Source: a virus
Strand: one strand, 5' to 3'
Virus record (IMG/VR): IMGVR_UViG_3300030060_001699
Coordinates: 1-24,518 of that record
Length of the DNA stretch: 24,518 bases
In this document: piece by piece, positions 1 through 8,232 of the stretch
Position numbering within the stretch: the stretch's first letter is position 1
Layout of the letters: every line of letters begins with the position of its first letter
Made by a program: the position numbers and the translations under genes
The notes under the pieces: generated by a model
Told to the model about the DNA's origin: nothing
The model's database searches: none
What the model saw: the letters and a program-made list of their open reading frames with translations, nothing else

Positions 1-703
1 GCAGGGAGAAGCTTTTGTCCCTGTAAATATAGAAGGGGTATCAGCAACATTCTCGATTGGTTCAGTATCTGTAGTAGATATGCAGGTTGGATTAACTGGT
101 CAGTCTGCAACAAGTTCTGTTGGATCTGTAACTGTTAATGATATGACTGTTGGTCTATCAGGACAAGAATTTACAGCAAGTCAAGGAACAGCAAAAGCAC
201 CAAATGAAACAGCTATTCTTTCTGGTGTATCAATCACATCAGCACAAGGAACAGCACAGGGTATTTCTTCACAAGAGGCACAATTAACTGGAGTGCAATT
301 TAGTGCAAGTGTTGGTAGTGTTACAATACCAAATGATACAGTTCAACCGTCTGGATTAGAAGCAACTTTTAGTCAAGGGTCTATAATTGGATTAGGGGGT
401 GCAGTAGCACAACCAACAGGACAATCAGCTACAGCATCTGTAGGTTCTTTAACAATAGAAGAAGGCCTAGGATTAACTGGTCAGTCGTTTAGTGCTAGTG
501 TTGGATCCATATCATTAACTGATATTATTGTAGGATTAGATAGTCTTTCAATAACATCTAGTGTGGGAGCAGTGGATATATTTGCTTATGGTGATGTTGA
601 CACTGGTTCAAATACATCATATAGTAATGTTTCAACAGGCTCGAATGACACTTATTCAGATGTTGCAACTGGATCAAATACAAGTTATAGTGACGCTGCA
701 TAG
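1..703 (+). CDS. Repeat-rich phage virion/tail-appendage protein, 3' part
   Basis: The reading frame is open from the first complete codon at position 2, so the gene starts upstream of the window and the ATG at 80 is only internal. About nine short repeats of roughly 20 residues are visible, on the pattern L-T-G-Q-S-A-T-A-S-V-G-S-V-T-V. Each gives two short beta strands rich in Ser, Thr and Val. The C-terminus changes to three copies of a 12-residue unit of the type TGSNTSYSDV. No catalytic motif is seen. Low-complexity beta repeats of this kind are common in marine phage structural proteins. The stop codon TAG at 701-703 overlaps the AGGAG that serves the next gene, which suggests co-translation. 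The role as a virion or tail-surface protein is inferred from composition and neighbours. Confidence 0.75.
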   Translation, partial: QGEAFVPVNIEGVSATFSIGSVSVVDMQVGLTGQSATSSVGSVTVNDMTVGLSGQEFTASQGTAKAPNETAILSGVSITSAQGTAQGISSQEAQLTGVQFSASVGSVTIPNDTVQPSGLEATFSQGSIIGLGGAVAQPTGQSATASVGSLTIEEGLGLTGQSFSASVGSISLTDIIVGLDSLSITSSVGAVDIFAYGDVDTGSNTSYSNVSTGSNDTYSDVATGSNTSYSDAA

Positions 704-716
704 GAGATAAAAATTT

Positions 717-1541
717 ATGGCATCAACATACACACCTTTAGGGGTAGAACTTCAACAAACAGGTGAAAACGCTGGAACTTGGGGTTCAAAAACAAATGTA
801 AACTTACAAGTCATTGAACAAATATCTGGTGGTTTTACACAACAAGCTTTAACTAGTGGTGGGACTGTTGCTTTAACAAGTAGTGATGGAGGAACAGGAG
901 ATGTTCTTGCGCATAGAATAATAGAATTTACTGGTTCATTATCCGATAATGCAGTTGTTACAATACCTCTTGATGTACAAAATTTTTATCTTTTAAGAAA
1001 TTCTAGTTCTGGTGCATATACGGTTCAGTTTAAATATACGTCTGGATCAGGAAGTTCTGTAACTTTTTCTGCTACAGATAAAGGAGATAAATTAGTTGTT
1101 GCAAAAGGTGATGATGGAACTAATCCTAACATAGTAGAAATATCATTAGCTACAGCAGGCACAGTAACAGAAACTGGCACACAAACTTTAACAAATAAAA
1201 CATTAACATCACCTAAAATAGGAACATCTATTTTAGATACGAATGGCAATGAACTATTTAAATTAACAGCTACAAGTTCCGCGGTTAATGAAATAACATA
1301 CAATAACGCAGCTACAGGAAACAAACCAACACTTACTGCATCTGGTGATGATACTAATATTGGTGTATCCATACAGCCAAAAGGCTCAGGGACAGTAACT
1401 ATTGATGCTTTGACATTTCCAGCGGCGGATGGTACAAGTGGCCAAATACTACAGACTGATGGTTCTGGAACACTAAGTTTTACAACGTCAAGCGGTATAT
1501 CAATGGGAAAAGCTATTGCAGCTGCGATAGTTTTCGGATAA
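717..1541 (+). CDS. Phage tail-fibre-like structural protein
   Basis: 274 residues. The start is supported by AGGAG at 702-706, ten bases before the ATG. The N-terminus (TPLGVELQQTGENAGTWG, then a TNVNLQVIEQ-type stretch) is a recognisable opening of fibre-like proteins in marine phages. A short motif near residues 155-168 (TQTLTNKTLTSPKI) occurs widely in phage fibre and collar proteins. The C-terminal third carries a GTSGQILQTDGSGTLSF segment, also typical of fibres, and ends in a short hydrophobic tail (GKAIAAAIVFG). There is no enzyme motif. The neighbours on both sides are beta-rich virion proteins, so a role in the tail or adsorption apparatus is likely. Assignment to a particular virion position is not possible from sequence alone. 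Confidence 0.8.
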   Translation: MASTYTPLGVELQQTGENAGTWGSKTNVNLQVIEQISGGFTQQALTSGGTVALTSSDGGTGDVLAHRIIEFTGSLSDNAVVTIPLDVQNFYLLRNSSSGAYTVQFKYTSGSGSSVTFSATDKGDKLVVAKGDDGTNPNIVEISLATAGTVTETGTQTLTNKTLTSPKIGTSILDTNGNELFKLTATSSAVNEITYNNAATGNKPTLTASGDDTNIGVSIQPKGSGTVTIDALTFPAADGTSGQILQTDGSGTLSFTTSSGISMGKAIAAAIVFG

Positions 1542-1563
1542 AAGGAGTTTAGGAGAATAAAAA

Positions 1564-1923
1564 ATGGCAGCACCAAATATAGTAAATGTCACAACGATTA
1601 ACGGTAAATCAGCAGTAGCTGATTTAAGCACAACTTTAACAACTACATTATTAACTGCAGCATCAGATCAAGTTAACAAAATTAATTTAATCAGAGTTAC
1701 AAACGTAACAGACAACGATGCAACAGTTACAATCGATTCAGAAGTTTCAGGAACTCACAAAGAACTAGCTGATGAACTTACAGTTCCAGCTCACGCTTCA
1801 GTTGACGTAGTAGATAAAAATTCATCTTTCTATTTACAAGAAACTGATCTTATTAGAGGTGGAGCATCAGCAGCATCAACATTAGTAGTCACAATATCAT
1901 ACGAATTGATAGACGACGCATAG
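1564..1923 (+). CDS. Small beta-rich phage virion protein (first of two related copies)
   Basis: 119 residues, with AGGAG at 1551-1555 eight bases before the ATG. The opening MAAPNIVNVTTI is one I recognise from T4-like cyanophage and other marine phage structural proteins. The rest alternates hydrophobic and Thr/Ser-rich segments, consistent with a single beta-sandwich. It shares its layout with the 113-residue protein at 13660-14001: a TTLTTTLLT-like start, a strand with K-I-N-L-I-R-V, then T-V-T-I-D. The two are probably diverged paralogs. No signal peptide or membrane segment is present. Its stop TAG overlaps the Shine-Dalgarno (AGGAG, 1922-1926) of the next gene. It is likely a decoration, neck or tail-accessory protein; the exact role is unknown. 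Confidence 0.75.
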   Translation: MAAPNIVNVTTINGKSAVADLSTTLTTTLLTAASDQVNKINLIRVTNVTDNDATVTIDSEVSGTHKELADELTVPAHASVDVVDKNSSFYLQETDLIRGGASAASTLVVTISYELIDDA

Positions 1924-1935
1924 GAGAACTAAGCT

Positions 1936-3915
1936 ATGGCTGAAAGTTATCCTAGACGAAACCAAGCCAGAGGGCTTTGGAAGATCAACGACATTACTAA
2001 AAATATAAAAGACGAAGGAACTTATCCTCAAGCATACTCTAATAAAGGTTTTTTTGGTGGAGGGAATACTGGTTCTAATGTAAATACAATTGATCAGATA
2101 ATTATACAAAGTGCTGGGAATGCAACTGACTTTGGCGATTTAGCACAAGGCAAAAATGGTATGGGTTCTACTGGTACACCTACAAGAGCATTTTGGTTAG
2201 GTGGATATACTGGAGGTGGTTCTCCAAATATGACATCTCAAATTGATACTATAAACTTTGCAACAGCAGGAAACTGTTCGGATTTTGGTGATACAAGTGT
2301 TCAAAGATACATGATGGGAACAGCAGGAAAAGATACAAGAATATGTGTTGCTGGTGGCTATGCATCACCTAGTTTCCAAAACGTAATAGATTTTATAACC
2401 CCTACAACTTTGGGTGATGCAACCGATTTTGGAGATTTAACAGGATCAAGATCAGATGTTGGAGGAACATCTAATACAACAAGAGGTGTTTTTTTTGCAG
2501 GTGCACCAGGAACAAGTAATGTTATAGATTTTATCGAATTTTCTACAACAGGTAATGCTGTGGATTTTGGTGATTTACCAACAGCCATTAAATCTCCTAC
2601 AGGTTCATCTACTTCTACAAAAGGTTTTATAAGTGGTGGAGGATCAGGAAGTTATCCAGCGGATACACCTGTAAACACAATATCTGAAATTACATTTGGT
2701 ACGTTAGGAAATGCCACAGATTTTGGAGACTTAACTGTTGCCAGAATAACTGCTGCTGCAGTTTGTGATAATACAAAATCTGTAATTGCTGGTGGTTCAA
2801 CAGCCTCTAGTCAAGACTCAAGAAATACAAGTAACGTTATTGATTCATTTATAATGACCACACGAGGTAATGCTACAGATTTTGGTGATCTAAGTGTAGC
2901 TAGAAGAGTAGCAGGTGGTGCATGTGGTGGTCACGGTGGTATAGAAAAATCTCAACCAAGAGCCCCAGAACTTTATTCACCAACAGGTAAACCTTTAGCA
3001 CAAGGTGCTGGTATAGGAAATATTGGTATTTTTATGGGTGGAAAAAATAATGGAGGCACCGCACAATCAAAAATTGATTTTATAAATATTTCAAATTTAG
3101 GTAATTCTTTAAATTTTGGAGACATGGGTGCTACAGCATTTGCTAATGCTAGTTTTTCAAGTGCCACAAGAGGGTTTACTGCAGGGGGAACTAGCGCAGC
3201 TCAGTCTACTGACATTCGATACATTGAAATGCAATCAAAAGGAAATGCTTCAGATTTTGGAGACTCAACAATAAATTTTTGGTACGCTAGTGGAGGATCT
3301 AATTCTACTAGAGGTATAACTTATGGTGGTGAAGTTTCTCCTGCTGCAGTTAATACAATACAATATGTGACTATGGCTAGTATCGGTAATGCAACTGATT
3401 TTGGAGATTTGACTTTAATTAGATATACTCCAAATGCAACTGGAAATTCAACTCGTGGAATATGTGCAGGTGGATATGCTACAGCACCTACTAATTCGGT
3501 GGTTAATATTATAGATTACATAACAATTGGATCTACAGGAAATGCTACAGACTTTGGAGATTTAACACAAGCGAGATATGATGGTGGTGCTGTTAGCTCT
3601 ACAACAAGAGGTATAGTAGGTGGAGGAACTGATTCAGGTCCAAATAAATATAATATTTTAGATTATATAACAATTGCTTCTACGGGAAATGCAACAGATT
3701 TTGGCGATCTAACAGTTGCTAGAGGTGGATTAGCTGGATGCACTGGTAATTCTTTAAGAGGTCTATGGGCAGGAGGACAGTCGCCTACTATAGATACTAT
3801 AGACTACGTAACAATCGCTTCAACAGGTAATGCAATTGATTTTGGAGATTTAAGTTTGGCTATGTATGGTGGATGTCGTGGAGCTATTTCTACTGGACAT
3901 GGTGGACTTTCATAA
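1936..3915 (+). CDS. Repeat protein A: two six-repeat (propeller-like) arrays, putative receptor-binding or fibre protein
   Basis: 659 residues. AGGAG at 1922-1926 lies nine bases before the ATG. Residues 1-30 hold a short N-terminal module with ARGLWKINDI, shared with proteins B and D. Two arrays follow, at residues 34-336 and 361-659. Each has six repeats of about 48 residues on the pattern R-G-(h)3-G-G, N-x-I-D-Y-h-T-I, then T-G-N-A-T-D-F-G-D-L-T-x-A-R. Each array ends in a His-Gly-Gly cap (GHGGI, GHGGL). A linker rich in Pro, Gln and Gly joins them. The Gly-Gly doublet followed by strands recalls Kelch beta-propellers, and six repeats would suit a six-bladed ring; this is inference. No coiled coil or catalytic residues are seen. 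The best guess is an adhesin or fibre on the virion. Confidence 0.8.
   Translation: MAESYPRRNQARGLWKINDITKNIKDEGTYPQAYSNKGFFGGGNTGSNVNTIDQIIIQSAGNATDFGDLAQGKNGMGSTGTPTRAFWLGGYTGGGSPNMTSQIDTINFATAGNCSDFGDTSVQRYMMGTAGKDTRICVAGGYASPSFQNVIDFITPTTLGDATDFGDLTGSRSDVGGTSNTTRGVFFAGAPGTSNVIDFIEFSTTGNAVDFGDLPTAIKSPTGSSTSTKGFISGGGSGSYPADTPVNTISEITFGTLGNATDFGDLTVARITAAAVCDNTKSVIAGGSTASSQDSRNTSNVIDSFIMTTRGNATDFGDLSVARRVAGGACGGHGGIEKSQPRAPELYSPTGKPLAQGAGIGNIGIFMGGKNNGGTAQSKIDFINISNLGNSLNFGDMGATAFANASFSSATRGFTAGGTSAAQSTDIRYIEMQSKGNASDFGDSTINFWYASGGSNSTRGITYGGEVSPAAVNTIQYVTMASIGNATDFGDLTLIRYTPNATGNSTRGICAGGYATAPTNSVVNIIDYITIGSTGNATDFGDLTQARYDGGAVSSTTRGIVGGGTDSGPNKYNILDYITIASTGNATDFGDLTVARGGLAGCTGNSLRGLWAGGQSPTIDTIDYVTIASTGNAIDFGDLSLAMYGGCRGAISTGHGGLS
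2035..2943 (+). repeat. Six-repeat array A1 (GNATDFGDL type)
   Basis: Six repeats carrying FGD cores (GNATDFGDL, GNCSDFGDT, GDATDFGDL, GNAVDFGDL and two more), closed by CGGHGGI. Confidence 0.85.
3016..3909 (+). repeat. Six-repeat array A2 (GNATDFGDL type)
   Basis: Six repeats. The first core is diverged (GNSLNFGDM); the last four are close to consensus. It is closed by STGHGGL at the protein C-terminus. Confidence 0.85.
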
Positions 3916-3931
3916 GATTCTATAGTATAAA
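3903..3931 (+). promoter_or_regulatory. Candidate promoter in the gap before the 284-residue gene
   Basis: TGGACT at 3903-3908, a 17-base spacer and TATAAA at 3926-3931 resemble a sigma-70 promoter (four and five of six consensus bases). It lies at the start of a 62-base gap, the longest gap in this gene-dense region. In AT-rich DNA such matches occur by chance, so support is modest. Confidence 0.35.
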
Positions 3932-3977
3932 ACCCACAACATGATCATATACATGCTAAATCATAAAGGAGAAAAAT

Positions 3978-4832
3978 ATGTCATCATCTAAAGATCTGGT
4001 AATTCAGAAACTATCAAACTCACCACTGGTTAAAAAAGAGTATAAACAAATGTTAACCAACATCAACGCAACACTACCAGCAATAAAACAATCAAGCTCA
4101 AACTTTTATAAATCACATTCACAATTTATGGGTGTTATGCTAGATGTTACAGCAATTACACCTATTAGATCAGTTAAACATACGCTAGCTGAACTAGATA
4201 AAACTAGAATGGCTTTAGAAGAAGCACAGCTTAAACTGATGAAAAAGGATATAGAGCTTCGTCAAAAAGAAAAAAAGATGGCTGATGGAGATTACAAGGA
4301 CGAGTTTGAAAGAGAACTACTTGATACAGAGATTCTAGAGATTAAGGTAAATATGAACAATATACAAAATTCAGTATCTGGAGCCATTAGAAAGATGAAC
4401 TTCTTTACTAATCAGTATAAGAGTATCTTGAAGAAGTTAGGTAAAGATGATATCACAGAGGAAGAGTACGAAAAAGAAGAGTCTAGATATCATGTGATGA
4501 CTTGCATGAAACAGGCTCTGAATGCTGCCCGTGCTAGAGGTGGAGTCATTGACGAAGGAAACTTGATTTATCTCTTTGATATGGGTATAAATAGTGCACA
4601 GGCACAAGCTGAAATTTATGCTTATTTAGAAATGGAAAATAAGTTAATGAAAGAAGGCAAAGCGCCTACCCACGAAATGACCATGCAATGGTTAGAAGCG
4701 TGCGCTGACAAATTCTCTGGTGACTCTGTTAAGTTTGCAGAACGAAGAGGATTCAAGCTATACGATGAAGAGTCGCTCAATACTAAACTTTTAGATAATA
4801 AGGAGAAACCAAATGGCAAACAAGATAGTTAA
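3978..4832 (+). CDS. Phage protein of unknown function with coiled coil
   Basis: 284 residues. A good Shine-Dalgarno (AAAGGAGAAAAAT) precedes the ATG. Residues about 68-115 are strongly charged and heptad-like (a Leu/Ala pattern with many Lys and Glu), predicting a long coiled coil. The C-terminal half is helical, with a conserved-looking segment around AARARGGVIDEGNL and a closing stretch with EACADKFSGD. I see no catalytic or metal motif. It is unlike its neighbours: helical, charged, and with more varied codons (several CGT and CTG codons) than the surrounding AGA-rich fibre genes. It overlaps the next gene by 20 bases. Together they interrupt the repeat-protein series, suggesting an inserted two-gene cassette. 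The function is unknown; chaperone or assembly roles are possible but unproven. Confidence 0.75.
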   Translation: MSSSKDLVIQKLSNSPLVKKEYKQMLTNINATLPAIKQSSSNFYKSHSQFMGVMLDVTAITPIRSVKHTLAELDKTRMALEEAQLKLMKKDIELRQKEKKMADGDYKDEFERELLDTEILEIKVNMNNIQNSVSGAIRKMNFFTNQYKSILKKLGKDDITEEEYEKEESRYHVMTCMKQALNAARARGGVIDEGNLIYLFDMGINSAQAQAEIYAYLEMENKLMKEGKAPTHEMTMQWLEACADKFSGDSVKFAERRGFKLYDEESLNTKLLDNKEKPNGKQDS

Positions 4833-5100
4833 ATACAAACTTACAGATGCAGGTACAATTCCAACATGGATAGATGATGGTGGATATTATCCTGACCCTG
4901 AAGAAGTTATGATCGGTGCAACGGTTGATGGTTCAAGTGAAGTAGGACTTGGTGAACTTGCAAGTGAAGCAGATGTAAAAACATATTTAGATAGTTATAC
5001 ATCTGACTGGACTGATGAAGATCCTACTAATCCAGATGCAACTGTACCATTCGATCAAGCAGCTGCAGCCACATACGTCTGGTCTAAAAAGATAGGTTAG
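4813..5100 (+). CDS. Small acidic phage protein of unknown function
   Basis: 95 residues, with AAGGAG at 4800-4805 seven bases before the ATG, inside the end of the preceding gene. It has many Asp and Glu and few basic residues after the first 10. It begins MANKIVKYKLTDAGTIPTWI, reads into an acidic middle (SEVGLGELASEADVKTYL), and ends with an Ala-rich helix and VWSKKIG. I recognise no domain. It stops three bases before repeat protein B begins, whose own ribosome binding site is weak, so translation of B is probably coupled to it. Acidic small proteins directly before a fibre gene could act as an adaptor or chaperone, but that is only a positional argument. Confidence 0.7.
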   Translation: MANKIVKYKLTDAGTIPTWIDDGGYYPDPEEVMIGATVDGSSEVGLGELASEADVKTYLDSYTSDWTDEDPTNPDATVPFDQAAAATYVWSKKIG

Positions 5101-5103
5101 TAA

Positions 5104-6993
5104 ATGGCTAACTACCCGCAACTCGATAACGCTAGAGGCGTTTGGAACCTGCGTGAAGTCTATGACGCGGTAATGGGTGGGTATTGGCCTAATTATAATT
5201 CAATAGCTTTAGTTTCAGGTTTTGATTCTTCTACTATGAGTGTGGATAAAGCTACTATTTCAACAACAGGTAGCTCATCTGTTTTTGGTAATTTATCAGT
5301 TGGAAGAGCACAATTAGGAGCTGCAGGATCTATAACTAGAGGATTATTTTTTGGCGGCTATACAGGATCAACACTTCAAGATGAAATAGATTATGCAACT
5401 TTTACTACAACAGGAAATTTTGCAGACTTTGGTAATTTAACAACTGCTAGAAGACTTACTGCATCTGCTAGTAATTCAATAAGAGCGGTAACTATGGGAG
5501 GAGCAACTCCAAGTGGTTCTAATGTTGTTGATTATGTAACAATAAATTCTACCGGTAACGCAACAGATTTTGGCGATACAACTAGTGCAAGATTTGTTAA
5601 TGGTTCAGGTTCGTCTCCAACGAGAGCATTTAACGCTGGTGGTGGAACACCTTCAGCTAGTAACATAATAGATTTTTTAACTTTTTCTACAACAGGAAAT
5701 ATGACAGACTTTGGGGATCTTCAACAAACTAATGATGGTGCCCCTCAAGGTGCATGTAGTTCTACAAGAGGGGTATTTTGTGGTGGTACACCAGCCACAT
5801 TAACAATGCTTCAGTTTATAACAATGGCATCACAAGGTAATTCTATTGACTATGGAGACCTAACAGATGGCAGACAAAATGGTGGAGCAACTTCTAATTC
5901 TGTTAGAGGTTTATATTTATCAGGATATAAATCACCCTCAACTCAAACTAATATTGATTTTTGGACAATAGCAAATGGCGGTACAGCGGCAGATTTTGGA
6001 AATACAACTAGAGCGTATTATTATGCAGCTGCAACTTCAAGCTCACACGGCGGACTAAACGACGGGTATCAAGGAACAAGACCAATACCTTTCAACGAAG
6101 CTGGTGGAGATAGAGGATTATTTATGGCTGGTGAATCACCTACTCTTAGATCTCTTATAAACAAAATAACAATAAGCACAGATGGGGACGCAGCAGATTT
6201 TGGAGATTTAAGTATTGCACGTTATGGTGGATCAGGAGGAGGAAGTAAAACTAGAGGTATTATTATAGGAGGTTTGGCACCATCTGTAACTAATAGCATA
6301 GAATACGTTACTTTTTCAACAGATGGAAATGCAGCAGATTTTGGAGATGATCTAGAATCAAAACAGATTGCAGCAGCATGTAATAACAACACAAGAATGT
6401 TAAATGCAGGTGGAAGAAAATCTTCCAACTATGACACAAATGTTATTAGTTATATTACAATGTCAACATTAGGTAATGCGGCTGATTTTGGAGATCAAAA
6501 TGTTCAAAGACAAAATTTAAAAGGATGTGCTTCTAACACCAGAGGATTATGGGGTGGTGGTTATAAATCTCCAGGAGCTGGAGCAAATGATATAGATTAT
6601 GTAACAATTGCTACTTTAGGTAACGCTGCAGATTTTGGTGATTTAAATAATGCTGTTTACGTTCCTGCTTGTTTAGCTTCTACAACAAGAGGAATTTTTG
6701 CTGGTGGAACTACTACTTCCACTGTTTTAAACGTAATAGAATATATTACTATTGCTACAACAGGTAACGCAACAGATTTTGGTGATTTAACTACAGCAAC
6801 CGCTGCTCTTGACGGAGTATCTAATACAATTAGAGGCGTGACTGGTGGAGGTGAAACACCTAGTAAAACAAACACAATGAACAAGATAACTATTGCATCA
6901 ACAGGTAACGCTACTGATTATGGAGATTTAATTTTTAGTGTAGGTAAACCATCTGGAGCATCAAACGGACATGGAGGATTAGTCGGTGGCTAG
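5104..6993 (+). CDS. Repeat protein B: two six-repeat (propeller-like) arrays, putative receptor-binding or fibre protein
   Basis: 629 residues. Only a weak AGG precedes the ATG, which follows the previous stop by three bases. The N-terminal module (residues 1-30) contains DNARGVWNLREVYDAV and a Gly-Gly-Tyr-Trp-Pro end. This is a recognisable opening of many marine phage fibre proteins and probably a virion-attachment segment. Array 1 covers residues 32-318 and array 2 residues 336-626. Each has six repeats and ends SHGGL and GHGGL respectively. Repeat cores in array 1 vary more (VFGNL, DFGNL, DYGDL) than in array 2. Codons for the final HGGL (CAT GGA GGA TTA) also provide the Shine-Dalgarno for the next gene, with which it overlaps by eight bases. 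Function is inferred as adsorption. Confidence 0.8.
   Translation: MANYPQLDNARGVWNLREVYDAVMGGYWPNYNSIALVSGFDSSTMSVDKATISTTGSSSVFGNLSVGRAQLGAAGSITRGLFFGGYTGSTLQDEIDYATFTTTGNFADFGNLTTARRLTASASNSIRAVTMGGATPSGSNVVDYVTINSTGNATDFGDTTSARFVNGSGSSPTRAFNAGGGTPSASNIIDFLTFSTTGNMTDFGDLQQTNDGAPQGACSSTRGVFCGGTPATLTMLQFITMASQGNSIDYGDLTDGRQNGGATSNSVRGLYLSGYKSPSTQTNIDFWTIANGGTAADFGNTTRAYYYAAATSSSHGGLNDGYQGTRPIPFNEAGGDRGLFMAGESPTLRSLINKITISTDGDAADFGDLSIARYGGSGGGSKTRGIIIGGLAPSVTNSIEYVTFSTDGNAADFGDDLESKQIAAACNNNTRMLNAGGRKSSNYDTNVISYITMSTLGNAADFGDQNVQRQNLKGCASNTRGLWGGGYKSPGAGANDIDYVTIATLGNAADFGDLNNAVYVPACLASTTRGIFAGGTTTSTVLNVIEYITIATTGNATDFGDLTTATAALDGVSNTIRGVTGGGETPSKTNTMNKITIASTGNATDYGDLIFSVGKPSGASNGHGGLVGG
5197..6057 (+). 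repeat. Six-repeat array B1 (GNATDFGDL type)
   Basis: Six repeats with variable cores (SVFGNL, ADFGNL, TDFGDT, TDFGDL, IDYGDL, ADFGNT), closed by SSSHGGL. Confidence 0.8.
6109..6981 (+). repeat. Six-repeat array B2 (GNATDFGDL type)
   Basis: Six repeats, mostly with the core GNAADFGD or GNATDFGDL and the last GNATDYGDL, closed by SNGHGGL. Confidence 0.85.
6973..6988 (+). promoter_or_regulatory. Shine-Dalgarno inside the HGGL cap codons, with a GTG start
   Basis: GGAGG at 6973-6977 lies eight bases before the GTG at 6986. The same bases encode the Gly-Gly of the cap of protein B. This decides the non-ATG start of protein C. Confidence 0.7.
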
Positions 6994-8230
6994 GTCAACA
7001 ACATTTAAATTAAATATAACTGTAGTAAATCCAGGTTCTGGCAATAAATACTACATAGATGGAATATTACAAACGTATATAACTTTGTTTCCTGGTTGCA
7101 CATACGAGTGGAATCAAGATGATAGTTCTAATAGTGGACACCCTTTAAGATTTTCTGAAACACCGGATGGCACACATAATTCAGGATCGGAGTATACCAC
7201 TGGAGTGACCACATCAGGAACACCTGGTTCTGCAACTGCATTCACAAAAATAGAAGTTACAACTTCAACACCATATAGATTATATTATTATTGCACTCAA
7301 CACTCTGGTATGGGTAATGAAGTTACTGTACAACAAGCAGGTGGAAATACACGAGCTTATTACGCAGGTGCTTATCCATCTTTTTCAAACCAAATAGCAA
7401 TGACGGATATGGCGTCATCTGGAAGTTTTTTTGATTTTGGAGACATAAGTGGAAGTAAATATGCTGTTGGTGGATTTGGAAATACCATTAAAGGTTGTTT
7501 ATTTGGTGGCTCACCTGATGGAGGAACCACTCTTTCAAATGTTATAGATCAATTTTTCCCATTATCATCAGCAATAGTTTCTGACTTTGGAAATTTAACA
7601 CAAGGAGCTAATTATCCAGTTGGGATATCAAATGATACAAGAGGTGTAAGATGTGGGGGGTATGTATCACCAGGAACATATACCAATGTTATGGATTATG
7701 TTACTATAGCTACAGCAGGTGATGCAACTGATTTTGGTGATATGAGTGCTGGTAAAAATAATATTGGTTGTTTTGGTTCTACTACTAGAGGAGTAATAAA
7801 TGGTGGTTATTCAGGTTCAGTAATAAACGTAATAGAATACATAACAATATTATCAACAGGTAATACAACAGATTTTGGAGATTTAAGTTCAGTTAGAAGT
7901 GGGTTAGCTGGTGCATCTTCTTCAACGAGAGGTGTAGTTGCAGGAGGGGCAAGTCCTAGCGTTGTAAACACTATTGAATATGTGACAATTGCCTCTACTG
8001 GTAATGCTACAGATTTTGGAGATTTAACATCAGCTAGAGGAAATATAAAATGTTCAGCTTCAAATAAAACACTAGCCATATATGGTGGTGGTAGAACGCC
8101 TAGTAATGTTTCAACTACCGATAGGATAAATATAGCTTCAACAGGAAATGGAACAACTTATGGTGATGTTCTTACTGCTGGAGGATATAATCAAAGCTCT
8201 AGTTCTACAGGTCACGGAGGTTTAGCATAA
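6986..8230 (+). CDS. Repeat protein C: N-terminal cupredoxin-like domain plus one six-repeat array
   Basis: 414 residues with a GTG start, chosen because GGAGG lies eight bases upstream. Residues about 5-117 look like a cupredoxin beta-barrel: a first strand (FKLNITVVNPG), a mid-domain His in GHPLRF (His52), and a closing loop YYYCTQHSGMGNEVTV giving Cys103, His106 and Met109. The spacing Cys-x2-His-x2-Met matches amicyanin-type blue copper sites, so all four type-1 ligands appear present. Residues 121-413 form one six-repeat array ending TGHGGLA. Unlike A, B and D it lacks the ARGVW-type N-terminal module, so the copper-like domain takes that place. There is no signal peptide. Related domains occur in marine phage structural proteins. 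Copper binding is inferred; a purely structural domain is possible. Confidence 0.78.
   Translation: MARSTTFKLNITVVNPGSGNKYYIDGILQTYITLFPGCTYEWNQDDSSNSGHPLRFSETPDGTHNSGSEYTTGVTTSGTPGSATAFTKIEVTTSTPYRLYYYCTQHSGMGNEVTVQQAGGNTRAYYAGAYPSFSNQIAMTDMASSGSFFDFGDISGSKYAVGGFGNTIKGCLFGGSPDGGTTLSNVIDQFFPLSSAIVSDFGNLTQGANYPVGISNDTRGVRCGGYVSPGTYTNVMDYVTIATAGDATDFGDMSAGKNNIGCFGSTTRGVINGGYSGSVINVIEYITILSTGNTTDFGDLSSVRSGLAGASSSTRGVVAGGASPSVVNTIEYVTIASTGNATDFGDLTSARGNIKCSASNKTLAIYGGGRTPSNVSTTDRINIASTGNGTTYGDVLTAGGYNQSSSSTGHGGLA
7346..8224 (+). repeat. Six-repeat array C1 (GNATDFGDL type)
   Basis: Six repeats, starting from FFDFGDI and including GDATDFGDM, GNTTDFGDL and GNATDFGDL, with the last GNGTTYGDV. Closed by STGHGGL. 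Confidence 0.85.
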
Positions 8231-8232
8231 TG
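8216..8232 (+). promoter_or_regulatory. Shine-Dalgarno inside the HGGL cap codons for protein D
   Basis: GGAGGT at 8216-8221 encodes part of the cap of protein C and lies eight bases before the ATG at 8230. The stop and start share a base (TAATG). Confidence 0.7.

Noticed and set aside
1025-1576. Long minus-strand open frame (183 residues) opposite the fibre-like gene
   Set aside because: It overlaps a well-supported plus-strand gene, has no ribosome binding site, and its composition follows from the codon bias of the opposite strand.
7807-8079. Minus-strand frames opposite the repeat genes carrying a recurrent KSPKSVALPV peptide (also near 2358, 6222, 6657, 8268 and 9318)
   Set aside because: The peptide is the antisense reading of the GNATDFGDL repeats, so its recurrence is a mirror of the real proteins.
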